Shown: positions 1 through 12,600 of the stretch, piece after piece | Numbering within the stretch: the first letter of the stretch is position 1 | Layout of the letters: each line of letters opens with the position of its first letter | NCBI RefSeq assembly: GCF_033118175.1 | Contig: NC_083681.1 | Span: 19,176,001 to 19,240,000 of the forward strand | Reading direction: 5' to 3' | Length of the DNA: 64,000 nucleotides | From: Dama dama | Taxonomy: Eukaryota > Chordata > Mammalia > Artiodactyla > Cervidae | Program-made: the position numbers and the translations under genes | Notes under the pieces: generated by a model | Seen by the model: only the letters and a program-made list of their open reading frames with translations | Told to the model about the DNA's origin: nothing | Database searches by the model: none

Positions 1-55
1 CCCATGCATTGTAAGGCAGATTCTTAACCACTGGCCCACCAGAGATTCCCTCAGA
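1..55 (-). mobile_element. Bov-tA-type SINE remnant, cut by window edge
   Basis: The first 55 bases resemble the reverse complement of the tRNA-derived head of a Bov-tA SINE (…gattcttaaccactggcc…, …accagagattccc…). It runs off the window start, so its length is unknown. Confidence 0.65.
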
Positions 56-385
56 TAATGTTATTCTTAATGTTTATATCCATTGTTAATTAATGTTTTT
101 TTAAATACTTCCTGAATTTACCTTTTAGATTGAATCTTTTATTTCTCATGTCCATTTGTTAGTGAAATTGCTACTGAATAATGAAATTCAGTGTAAGTAG
201 TTATCAAAATCCAAAGAAGAAAAGCATTTAAAAGAATAATTCACTAATTACATGAGCAGTCTTTGAATAACATAGATTCAGTGTTAATGCTAAGTTAATA
301 TTTTATTTGTAATAGATTGATGCTATATGAAGGTAAAATAGTAGACAATTTGATCTTATAAATTGAAAATCTTACTTCTTTGAAG
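56..385. other. End of intron 11, no recognised element
   Basis: The stretch is AT-rich intron sequence before the exon 12 acceptor. I see no gene or repeat family in it. Confidence 0.7.
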
Positions 386-611
386 TGAGCAACACCAAAA
401 AGATACAGAAGAACCTTCATTCTCAGAAGCTGAAGATCTGTTTCTTCAGACAACTTTTGACAAGATGGATTTTTTAACCATTGTGAAAGAACATACGCTA
501 GAAAAGCACCAATCCAGTGTAGGCTTTTCTGTCCACCAAAACCTCAAGGAGTCACTGGATCGCTATCTTTTAAGACTGTCAGAACAGCTTCTAAATAACT
601 ACTCATCTGAG
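386..611 (+). CDS. ATM: ATM exon 12 (residues about 633-708)
   Basis: The 226-nt length equals human c.1899-2124. It opens after the acceptor ending tttgaag with the last base of a split codon, then reads EQHQKDTEEPSFSE and ends LLNNYSSE before gtgaga. It belongs to the N-terminal helical solenoid. The segment around VKEHTLEKHQ differs from the human VRECGIEKHQ. Confidence 0.97.
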
Positions 612-3600
612 GTGAGATTTTCTAGAAGAGCTAAAGCCTGTGTTTGATTCTATTTTGGTAGACTGTTAGGAAGGAGAAATAGTGTCAGGAAAGGCCCTAA
701 GGACTTTAAATTAAGCTTAATTAAATTAAATTAAGCTTAATTTTAAAAGCAAAGTAATAGCACATGTCTACAAATTGGGAAAAACCTTAGAATGAAAAAA
801 GTAAAACTGAAGAAAAATAATTACTTTTTTAACCAGAAATTCTTACAGACATTAAAGAAGTAGATTTCTTTGGGTAGGTTAATGGGCAGTAATAATGGTT
901 TTGAGCATATGGATTATTTGATGAAAAAGAACCTTAATTCAGAGGAGAGAAATTTTACGATAACAGAAAAGGACATAATTTAAACTGATCTAATAGATTT
1001 TGGTTGCACTTGAAAAGGGAGAGAAGTCATTGATAAATGAACTAACAGTCACCCATATTTAAGCAGTCATTTAGTGATGTCTTACATATCATTTCCGTTG
1101 TCCTCTTAAAATAAAAAAGTTCTCATTGTGTGTACTGTTCTCTTACCAAAACTCCTATGTCTTTCCATGCATTTCTATGTGTTCAGATAATTCACATGTC
1201 AAAATCCTCACTAAAGCCTTTTTTGATAATCTCCGCCATATATCTTTTAATTTTCATGTTGTTGTTGTTCGGTCACTAAGTTGTGTCTGAGTCTTTGCAG
1301 CCCCATGGAGTTGCATGCCAGGCTTTGCTGTCCTCCAGTGTCTCCCGGAGTTTGCTCAGATTCATGTACATTGAGTCAGTGAGGCTGTCTATCTGATGGT
1401 CTGCCACTCCCTTCTCCTTTTGCCTTCAGTCTTTTCCAGTGAATCAGCTCTTCACAACAGGATTGGCCAAAGGATTGGAGCTTCAGCTTTAGCCCCAGTT
1501 CTTCTAATGAATATTCAGGACTGATTTCCTTTAGGATTGACTGGTTGATCTTGTGGTCCAGTGGACTCTCAAGAATCTTCTCTAGCACCACAATTCAAAA
1601 GCATCAATTCTTTGGCACTCTATGGTTCAGCCCTTACTCTGCACATGGCTCTTGGAAAAGCTGTAGCTTTGACTATACAGACTTTTGTTGGCAAAGTGAT
1701 ATGTTTGCTTTTAATATGCTGTCTAGGTTTGTCATAGGAGCAAACGTCTTTTAATTTCATGGTTGCAGTCATCATCTGCAGTGATTTTGGAGCCCAAGAA
1801 AATAAAATCTGTCACTGCTTCCACTTTTTCCCCTTCTATTTACCATGAAGTGATGGGACCAGATGCCATTATCTTCATCTTTTGAATGCTAAGTTTCAAG
1901 CCAGCATTTTCACTCTTCTCTTTCACTTTTTTCAAGAGGCTCTTTAGTTCTTCTTCACCTTATTTGCCATTAGAGTGGTATCATCTGCATATCTGAGACT
2001 GCTGGCATTTCTCCCAGCAGTCTTGATTCCAGCTTGTGATTCCTCTGGACCAGCGTTTTGTATGATGAGCTCTGCTTAGAACTCAGACAAGCAGAGGGAC
2101 AGTCTACAGCCTTGCCATACTCCTTTCTCAATTTTGAACCACTCAGTTGTTCCATGTTTGGTTCTAACGTTGCTTCTTGATCTACATACAGGTTTCTCAG
2201 GAGATAGGTAAGGTGGTCTTGTATTTACATCTCTTGAAGGATTTACCACAATTTGTTGTAATACATACTGTCAAATAGCTGAGAAAAGAAGAGAAGGTGA
2301 AAGGCAAAGGAGAAAAGGACAGATATACCCATCTCAATGCAGAGTTCCAAAAAATAGCAGGAGAGATAAGAAAGCCTTCCTAAGTGAACAATGCAAAAAA
2401 AAAGGAAAACAATAAGAAAGACTAGAGATCTCTTCAAGAAAATTGGAGATACCAAGGGAGAGTTTCATATAAAGATGGGCACAAGAATGGATAGAAATGG
2501 TATGGGCCTAACAGAAGCAGAAGATATTAAGAACAGGTGACAAGAATAAACAGAAGAATTACACAAAAAAGGTATTAATGACGTGGATAACCATGATGAT
2601 GTGATCACTCACCTAAGCCATACATCCTGGAGTGCGAAGTCAAGTGGTCCTTAGGAAGTGTCACTGTGAATAAAGCTAGTGGAGGTGATGGAATTCCAGC
2701 TGAGCTACTTCATAGCCCAAAAGATGCTGTTAAAGTGCTGCACCCAGTATGCCAGCAAATTTGGAAAACTCAACAGTGGCCACAGAACTGGAAAAGGTCA
2801 GTTTTCATTCCAATCCCAAAGAAGGGCAATGCCAAAGAATGTTCAAACTACCACACAATTGTACTCGCTTCACATCCTAGGAAAGTAATGGTCAATATCC
2901 TCCAAGCTAGGCTTCAACACTATAACTGAGAACTTCCAGATGTACAAGCTGGGTTTAGAAAAGGCAGAGGAACCAGAGATCAAATTGCCAACATCTGTTG
3001 AATCATAGAAAAAAGCAAGAGAATTCCAGAAAAGCACCTACTTCTGCTTTATTGACTACTTCTGCTTTAATGAGAGTTGGACCATAAAGAAGGCTGAGCA
3101 CGAAGAATTGATGCTTTTGTACTGTGGTGTTGGTGAAGACTCTTGACAGTCCCTTGGACTGCATGGAGATCAAACCAGTCAATCCTAAAAGAAGTTAATC
3201 ATGAATATTCATTAGAAAAGACTGATGCTGAAGCTGAAGCTTCCAGTACTTTCGCCACCCAATGAGAAGAGCTGACTCATTGGAAAAGACACTGATGCTG
3301 GGAAAGATTGAAGGCAGAAGAATAAGGGGATGACACAGGATGAGATAGTTGGGTGGCATCACCAGCTCAGTGGACATGAATTTGAGCAAGCTCTGGGAAA
3401 TGGTGAAAGACAGGGAAGCCTGGTGTGCTGTACTCTATGGGGTCATGAAGAGTTGGACCCAACTGAGCAACTGACCTTAACTGAACTGAATACTGTCACA
3501 GGCTTTAGCATAGTTAATGAAGCAGAAGCAGATGTTTTTCTGGAACTCCCTTGCTTTCTCCATGATCCAACGAATGTCGGCAGTTGAACCTCTGATCCTT

Positions 3601-6600
3601 CTGCCTCTTCAAAGCTCAGGTTTTACACCTGAAAGTTTCCAGTTCACATGATGTTAAAGCCTAACTTGAAGGATTTTGAGCATAACCTTGCTAGCATGTG
3701 AAATGAGTGCAGTTGTATGGTAGTTCAAACACTGTTTGGCATTGCCTTCTTTGGGATTGGAATGAAGACTGACCTTTTCCACTCCTATGGCCACTGGTGA
3801 AATTTCTGAATTTACTGACATTGAGTGCAGCATTTTAACAGTATCATCTTTTAGGATTTGAAGTAGCTTAGCTGGAATTGCTGGAGAAGGCAATGGCACC
3901 CCACTCCAGTACTCTTGCCTGGAAAGTCCCATGGACAGAGGAGCCTGGTAGGCTGTGGTCCGTGGAGTCGCTAAGAGTTGGGCATCACTGAGCAACTTCA
4001 CTTTCACTTTTCACTTTTCATGCATTGGAGAAGGAAATGGCAACCCACTCCAGTATTCTTGCCTGGAGAATCCCAGGGACAGAGGAGCCTAGTGGGCTTC
4101 CATCTGTGGGGTCACACAGAGTCAGACACGACTGAAGCGACTTAGCAGCAGCAGCAGCTGGAATTGCATCACCTCTACTAGCTTTGTTTTGTAGAATGCT
4201 TCCTAATGATATCTGGCTCTAGGTGAGGGATCACACCATCATGGTTATCCAAGTCATTAAGACATTTGTGTATAGTTCTTCTGTCTGTTCTTGTATAGTT
4301 ATTCTGTTTATCCTTGGACAAGAAAATGGCAACCCATTCCGGTATTCTTGCTTGGAAAATTAATGGGCAAAGGAGCCTGGCAGTCCATAGTGTCGCAAAG
4401 TGTCTGACATGACTGAGCAACTATCACTCACTCACTCGTATTCTTGCTGCCTCTTCTTAATCTCTTCTGCTTCTGTTAGGTCCTGACAGACAGTATCATG
4501 CCCATACTTGCATGAACTGTTCCCCTGATATCTCCAATTTTGTACCATATGTACAAATATCTCTTAAACTATGCTAGAAGCTCATTAAAGGGCATATATA
4601 ATTTCTCTTGATCTTTGTATCTTCTTCAATACCTTATTATATGATAAATGTTAAAAGTATTTGTTGACTAAAATAAAACCTACAAGCTACTATGGCTAGA
4701 TTCAATAGCCATAACTTATGATCCAAAGAACCAGAGAGAGGACAACGTGCCTGTTTATCTATCTTGCTCTTAATTACTGTCTTTCTTCTGGATTATAGTT
4801 ATAACTACTTTCATTACAGAGTAATGAGATCTCCTGTTTTTTCCTAAAATGCCATTTCATATAATATAGGAACAGAAAAATCTGAAAGTCTTTTTTTTTT
4901 GTTTGTAACATTTACACATTTCTTACATAAGTCTATAAAATTGATTGACAGTAGCTATTGGTAAAATATCTTGTACTTGTCTGTGGAGTTTAAAAAGCTG
5001 AGTGAATCAAGGACCTTATTTCTTAGAAACTCAAAATGTCATTTTAATGTCTTTTTTTATGAATAAATCTGATTTCTGCTCATGTTCTAAGAATTATAGA
5101 CAGTTATTTGCCTATCAGTTTTTTCTTTCTTTCCTCCTTACCTCAGATATTTAAGGACTTATGTGTGCAATACACTGAGCCACTTTTGAAAAAGATGTGC
5201 TACTTGGCCATCAGGACGTATTTCTCCTGTGTTTCCTGAGAACCCTGGTTATTACAGCTCTGCAGGGATCTCTTAGATGTTTTTTAGAGATGATCAGAAT
5301 TATGGCATTATTAATTTAGCTATAGTTTTTTAATGTGAAGACAAAACTTGCTCTCGCAAAAAACAATAATACTCCAAATGATTTATGAAATATGTAAAAA
5401 CTTTTTATTCTGTATACTTAAACTTTTTATATTTTAAGACTTCAAATTCAGAGATATTTGTCCGGTGTTCAAGTCTTTTGGTGGGTGTTCTTGGCTGCTA
5501 TTGTTACCTGGGTGTCATAGCTGAAGAGGAAGCATACAAATCAGAATTATTCCAGAAAGCCAAGGTAGGAAGATTTATATCAATAGTGTTTTGGATTGAT
5601 TTGAATGAAATATATTCCTGGGAAAATTTGTATATTTGTTTGGAAAACAAACTGTTATATAGGTTAACTGTTTCATTTATGTAGTCTGAGAGGAGATAAT
5701 ACTGTGTCTCAAAAAAAAAAAAAAAAAATACTGTGTCTCTTTTCTTAAGATTTGAAGTTATTTTAAGCCAATATAAATGCAGCAATTGAAATAATATGTT
5801 GAAAAATAATCTCATTAACAAAAATAAGGATTTTTATCTATCCTTTTAAAAAGTTTTCCCTGGAGCAGTTATCCTAAAGAATGCTTAATTAAGCATTAAT
5901 CAAATAGTCTTTCTAAGCATGAAATTAACTTCTATCTCTGGGTATTGTTTTGTCAGTTGTGTGATTTGTAAAGATAACATGATATAAAACTTGTTGTTTT
6001 TAAAAAATTGTTCATTTTTAATTATGTAACCAACATAACTTCTTGAAAGGATTAATTTTACCTGTTAAGTAAAACAAAAAAAAGCCTTAAATAAGCTACG
6101 ATTTTACCTGAAGTTTGGATTTTTCCTTCTTTTTTTTTTTAATAGTCTCTAATGCAGTGTGCCGGAGAAAGTATCACTTTGTTTAAAAATAAGACAAGTG
6201 AAGAATCTAGAATTCTTTCATTGAGAAATATGATACATCTATGTACAAGTTGCTTACATAACTGTTCCAAGGTAAGATGTTCTTCCTACTTGACAGTGTA
6301 GCCTCTCCAGGAGGTTGATAACTGGTTGATGTCATTAATGTTTTTAGGGTCCATTCATAAGTTGATATACTGAAATTAAATTAAATTGATAAAGTAGTAT
6401 TCAGATGAATAAAGCAACAGATAATCTGAGTTTCTCATGAAACTAACTTCATAAAACTAATATTCTCAGGAAAGTTTCTGAGATTGTCTTACTCCTTTAT
6501 ATAACAGCTAATTGATAAGTTATTGCCAGTGTACTTTCATTCATTTAATAAAAACTTTTTGACTACCAGGTATGTGGTATGCGTACCGCTACCCAAGGGC

Positions 6601-9600
6601 TTGTGGACACTGCAAAGATAAGCTATTCAAGCATATATGTTATTCTATTCTGCCCAGATAGACTTAAATGAAGTTTGGTGGAAAGATTGCTGCTATGTGT
6701 AATCTTTGTTTTGATTTGAAGGAGGCCTGAGGGGTAGTCAGGCCAGAGTATTGATAATAACCGGAAACATCTTTTAAAGCTAATGTTAAGTACATGTCCA
6801 TCTATCAATATTATCAGCATGTATTTTTAGAAGTGTTTTTTTGGGGAGATAAGAGGGGAAGGAGAGAGTGGAAGAATATACTGTAAGCTATGATTATTGC
6901 CTGTTTATGTTTAGGGGCAGTAGCTAGTATTTTACTTTAATGTTGTTTATGTCCAATAAAAGATATTTGCTACAGTTATTATTACCTTAAGAAAAGAGAT
7001 TAGTATTTTTGAAGCAATTTCTGTCTTGTTCCTAATAGTAACCTGTTTATCCATGCTTATTCTGATAGAGAATTTCCAGTGTAAAAGAAAATCTACATTT
7101 TATTCACTACAGAGAAAATATTATCTGCGAAGAATAATTGTTTTTATATCTTTGCTTGCTGTTTTGTCTTAATTACAGCACAGTCCAAATAAGATTGCAT
7201 CTGGCTTCTTCTTACGATTATTAACATCAAAGCTAATGAATGACATTGCAGATATTTGTAAAAGTTTAGTAAGTATGCTTCCTGTTTTACTGTCATATTT
7301 CATTGACTCTAACATACTTTTTATAACTTTGAAATTTCTTTGAAAAGGGATGTATCTCACAGTATATGGCATCATATGCTTTAAAAATGTGGAAATTTAA
7401 TAAAGTTATTTGGTTTGCTGAGCAGAATGTATATGCTTCTTAATATCAATAGCACTTGTTAATTTCTCAATGAATAATAATAGACCAAGTGGTTGGAAAT
7501 TAATCATTCAGACTCAGTACCTTTTTCTGTATAACGTCAGTTCAGTTGCTCAGTTGTGTCCAACTCTTTGAGACCCCATGAACTGCAACATGCCAGGCCT
7601 CCCTGTCCATCACCAACTCCCGGAGTCTACCCAAGCCCATGTCCATCGAGGTGGTGATGCCATCCAACCATCTCATCCTCTGTTATCCCCTTCTCCTCCT
7701 GCCCTCAATCTATCCCAGCATCAGGGTCTTTTCCAATGAGTCAGCTCTTCGCATCAGGTGGCCAAAGTATTGGAGTTTCAGCTTCAATATCAGTCCTTCC
7801 AATGAACACCCAGGACTGATCTCCTTAAGGATGGACTGGTTGGATCTTCTTGCAGTCCAAGGGACTCTCAAGAGTCTTCTCCAACACCACAGTTCAAAAA
7901 CATCAATTCTTCGGCACTCAGCTTTCTTTACAATCCAACTCTCACATCCATACATGACCACTGGAAAAACCATAGCCTTGACTAGACGGACCTTTGTTGG
8001 CAAAGTAATGTCTCTGCTTTTTAACATGCTGCCTAGGTTTGTCATAACTTTCCTTCCAAGGAATAAGCGTCTTTTAATTTCATGGCTGCAGTCACCATCG
8101 GCAGTGATTTTGGAGCCCAGAAAAATAAAGTCAGCCACTGTTTCCACTGTTTCCCCATCTATTTGCCGTGAAGAGATGGGACCAGATGCCATGATCTTAG
8201 TTTTCTGATTGTTGAGCTTTAAGCCAACTTTTTCACTCACCTCTTTCACTTTCTTCAGGAGTCTCTTTAGTTCTTCTTCACTTTCTGCCATAAGGGTGGT
8301 ATCATCTACATATCTGGGGTTATTGATATTTCTGCTGGCAATCTTGATTCCAGCTTGTGCTTCTTCCAGCCCAGCGTTTCTCGTGATGTACTCTGCATAT
8401 AAGTTAAATAAGCAGGGTGACAATATACAGCCTTGACGTGCTCCTTTTCCTATTTGGAACCAGTCTGTTGTTCATGTCCAGTTCTAACTGTTGCTTCCTG
8501 ACCTGCATACAGGTTTCTCAAGAGGCGGGTCTCTTGAGATATGGTATTGCCATATCTTTCAGAATTTTCCACAGTTTATTGTGATCCACACAGTCAAAGG
8601 CTGTGGCATAGTCAATAAAGCAGAAATAGTTGTTTTTCTGGAACTCTCTTGCTTTATTTATGATCCAGCAGATGTTGGCAATTTGATCTCTGGTTCCTCT
8701 GCCTTTTCTAAAACCAGCTTGAACATCTGGAAGTTCACGGTTCATGTATTGTTGAAGCCTGGCTTGGAGAATTTTGAGCATTACATTACTAGTGTATAAC
8801 CTACCAAAATTTAAAATAATTCTCTATTCATAAAAATAAAAACAAAAACCTCACTAGACAAGCAACATATATTTTTCTTTTTCATATCAATGGATTGCAT
8901 ACTTTTTTGTCTGGAACAGTGCCTGGCACATACTAGATACTCAAATATTTAATGAGTAAAAGAATTTTCTTTAACTTGATTATTTTCATTTAGTAATAAA
9001 TCTTGGTCATCTTTCCATGCTGCTTTATAGGGTTATACCTTACTGCCTTACTTGTTTTTTTGTTTTGCAGCAACGTGGTGTTTCATTATATGTGGGAATA
9101 ACATATGTATTTTAACCCAACTGATCCTAATTAAAATTGTAAATGTTTTTTTTTTTTCTCCAAAGAGTTCTGCAGTAAATTTCTTACAGTTTTTTCTACT
9201 TCTTTTTGTGCCTCTGAAGAATGTAGGAAAATTCTAGAAATGGAATTGCTTGTTCACTTGGAATATGAATTTTATTGATACTGTTTGATAGATATTATCA
9301 TTGTCCTCCAAAATAGTCATACTGTTCTCCATATAGTCGTTATAATCTTGTCTACACTCTCATCAGTTTGCAGTAGTATGAAGTTTCTTAATGTAAGAAG
9401 TCATTTGTAAAGTTTGTGTTTTCTTCTGTTATATAGACAGTACAGGTTATATATCCATTTTATACACCTGATTCTTGAATTGTTTGATTAATTCAATTTT
9501 AACTGCAGAATGCTTCTGAAAGAAACCAACTTGAAACATCTTTCTTTTGTTTGAAGGCATTCATGATCAAAAAGCCTTTTGACTGTAGAGAAGTAGAACC

Positions 9601-12600
9601 AATGGAAGAAGATACTGATGAAAATCTAATGAGGATGGAGGATCAGTCTTCCATGAGTCTATTTAATGATTACCCTGCTGGCAGTGTTACTGATGCAAAT
9701 GAATCTGGAAAGAGCCAAATTACTATTGGTAAATACATTTTATTGCATGAGATTTTTTTTTTAACCTTCTAGTATTATTTGATATTATAAAAGACTTCAT
9801 ATATACTATTTTGTGCTCATTTAATTTCCTTTTTGTGTAGTCATTTAGGATTGTTCCCTTCCATATAGTTTAGAATTCTCCCATTTTTAATTGAATTTAT
9901 CATCAGTTTCCTATTTTATTCTTCATGGGCAAATTTAAAAATAATTGCTAAAGAAATAAAAACATTTTTGGATAACTAAACATATTGGTTATTTGGAAAT
10001 AAGCAGGATAGTGCAAAAGCACCCATAATGCAATTGTTGTTTACCTTTTTTCTGTTACTTCTACATAGACCCATATAATTCAAAATTATAATCAGCATCA
10101 ACATTCAGATGCCTTTTTATACGTTTGTCTGTTTTCTTTTAACATTAACTAGAAGCAATTTTTTCATTTAGGTACTTGTGCTGTTGATAATCACACTTTT
10201 TAATGACCCTATAATATCGTATTTAACATTGATACCATAACTTACTAGGCCATTTTTTTTATTGTCAGAAATTTAGATCCCTTTCTAACAGTATTGCAGT
10301 GAATACTTGCCTATGTAGATTTTTCCATAGATTATTTTTTGATGACAGAATCCTGGAGTAACCTTTTATAAAGAATTTTGAAGCTTTTAGTGTGTGATCA
10401 AATTTATTATATTTTTGCTTTCCATATATTTTTATTTCTTTTTCTGTTGTTCAGGGGAAGATACTTGTGTTAATGTTCAATGTATGTGGTTATTTTACAC
10501 CTTTGTTAGTCTTTTTTTTTCCCCATCTCTATTAGTCTTAATAAGTGCTTTTTATTTTTAGGTGCCATGAATCCTTTAGCTGAAGAACATCTATCAAAGC
10601 AAGATCTACTTTCTTTAGACATGCTCAAGTTCTTGTGTATGTGTGTAACCACTGCTCAGACTAACACTGTATCATTTAGGGCAGCTGATATTCGGAGGGA
10701 ATTATTAATGTTAATTGATTCTAGCATGCTAGACCCTACCAGATCTCTTCATTTACACATGGTGAGTTCAGTGAAAGAAGTGCTTTGAGTGTACTTGATC
10801 TTGCTAGCTAAATGTAATGGACTGACATATAAGAATCAAATTGTACCTTTGAAGAATTGAAATTGCTTCCTTGAGAAATGAATCTGAGACTGTTATAAAA
10901 TATACTTTTTTTTTTTTTAAATACACTTTTAATGTACTGTGAAAACATTTGGGTGGATACAGTAACATTAAGACTTGAATGGACTTTGGATAGATACCTT
11001 TTCTTTGGGTATAATTTTTATAAATTATTTTAAACCAGGCCAAGTAGTATAGACTCTGAATGTAAAAATAATACATAACATTGTTATTGAAGTCTGAATC
11101 TTTCCTTGACCTTGGTTTATATGCTTTAAAGTGTTTTAATGTAATTTCAAAGTGGCTATAAAGTTAAAATACTACAGAATGTCCTAAATTTCATTCCTAA
11201 GCCTCCATAGTTAACATTTTGCTACATTTGACTTATCCTTCTCTGCATGCTACACACACACACACACACACACACATACACACACACTCTTTTCTGTACC
11301 ATTTTGAGATTAAATATTCAAATATGATGCCCATTTACTTCAGTGTATATGTCCTATAAACAGTGATACTCTCCTATATAACTATAGTATCATCATCAAG
11401 AAATTAACACTGTATCATGTTAACTAATAAATATGATAGTTTACTAGTTCTCAGGTCTGTCCAGTTTCTTTCAGTATGAAAGATTTCTTACTCTTTCCTT
11501 ATCTTTCATGACTATTTTTGAATAGTATAGCCACTTGCTATATAGAATCCTACTGTTTGAATTTGTCTCATGTTTCCTCATTAGATTTAGTCTTAACAAA
11601 AGTAATCGCTCTCCTTTACTTCCTTCATCAGTCTACTCATCTACTGATAGATATCTCCAATTCCAATCCAGCACTGTAGAATTTATTTTTCTCTGTCCAT
11701 ATGTATGGCTCCCTAAAACAGTAAGAAATCTGGCTTTCCACTTAACCTTGATGCATTTATTTGTTTACTTAATATTATTGCATGTAACTTATCTCCTGAC
11801 CACGGGTGCTATACGCTTAGCCCCAGTGCTGGTGAACATGTTGGGGGAGCTCCTGTCTCAGTGAGTATGCTGGATGAGTCTGTGGTCATATCCCTAGTCA
11901 CAGGCAGCAAATTGGCAAACATGTCAGGTGATTTCCCCAGCCATGGGAAACATGCCGGTTAGAATCCCTTGTAAATATTGAGGTTGAGTCCCTGATAGAA
12001 TTTCTTGTCATATTCTAGCTTTGGTGAACATCCTGGCTGATCGCCTAGCTCTGGCAAATATGCTTAGTTGAGTCCTGTTTGATCCCTTGGTTTCAAACCT
12101 GGCAATATTCTAGTATAAAGTCTCTAGCCCCAACCAGTTGGGAGGGCTGTATGCTTTTCTGGGGCTTTGATATTAAAAGTCATTTCAAGACACTAATATC
12201 ACACATGACTCTCATGGCAAATATTTAAAATGGTTCAATTTAATGTTCTTTTTATAATATCAGAAGGAGTAAGAAACATTTTTCTACATATAGATGATGG
12301 GGGGGGAGGCTTCTGATTCTTAATACAGCAAGAAAATTATTTGACATGTCAGAAACTGACTGCCTAGTTATAACTTACCATTATTCTAGTAGTTGCTGAG
12401 TAACCGTTTATATTGTACCATAGAGAGCCTACAGGAAGATAAGTCAGGGTATTTGGATTATTCACTGCGCACAATTATCTCTGCTTTCTAAAATTCATTA
12501 ATAGAATAGTTTTTAACCATTGAAGTTTTAAACCTCAAGTACTGTTTTCAGAGAGTGATGACATAGTTTTAAACTCTTACTCAGGCACTTAATCCCAGCA

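Noticed and set aside
7639..8208. Long plus-strand open frame (189 codons)
   Set aside because: It is the antisense of the BovB reverse-transcriptase region and repeats at 22684-23172 and 24646-25488. It is not a cellular gene.
11800..12160. CRISPR-like array of regular repeats
   Set aside because: The repeats are degenerate, unevenly spaced, have no distinct spacers and lie in a mammalian intron.
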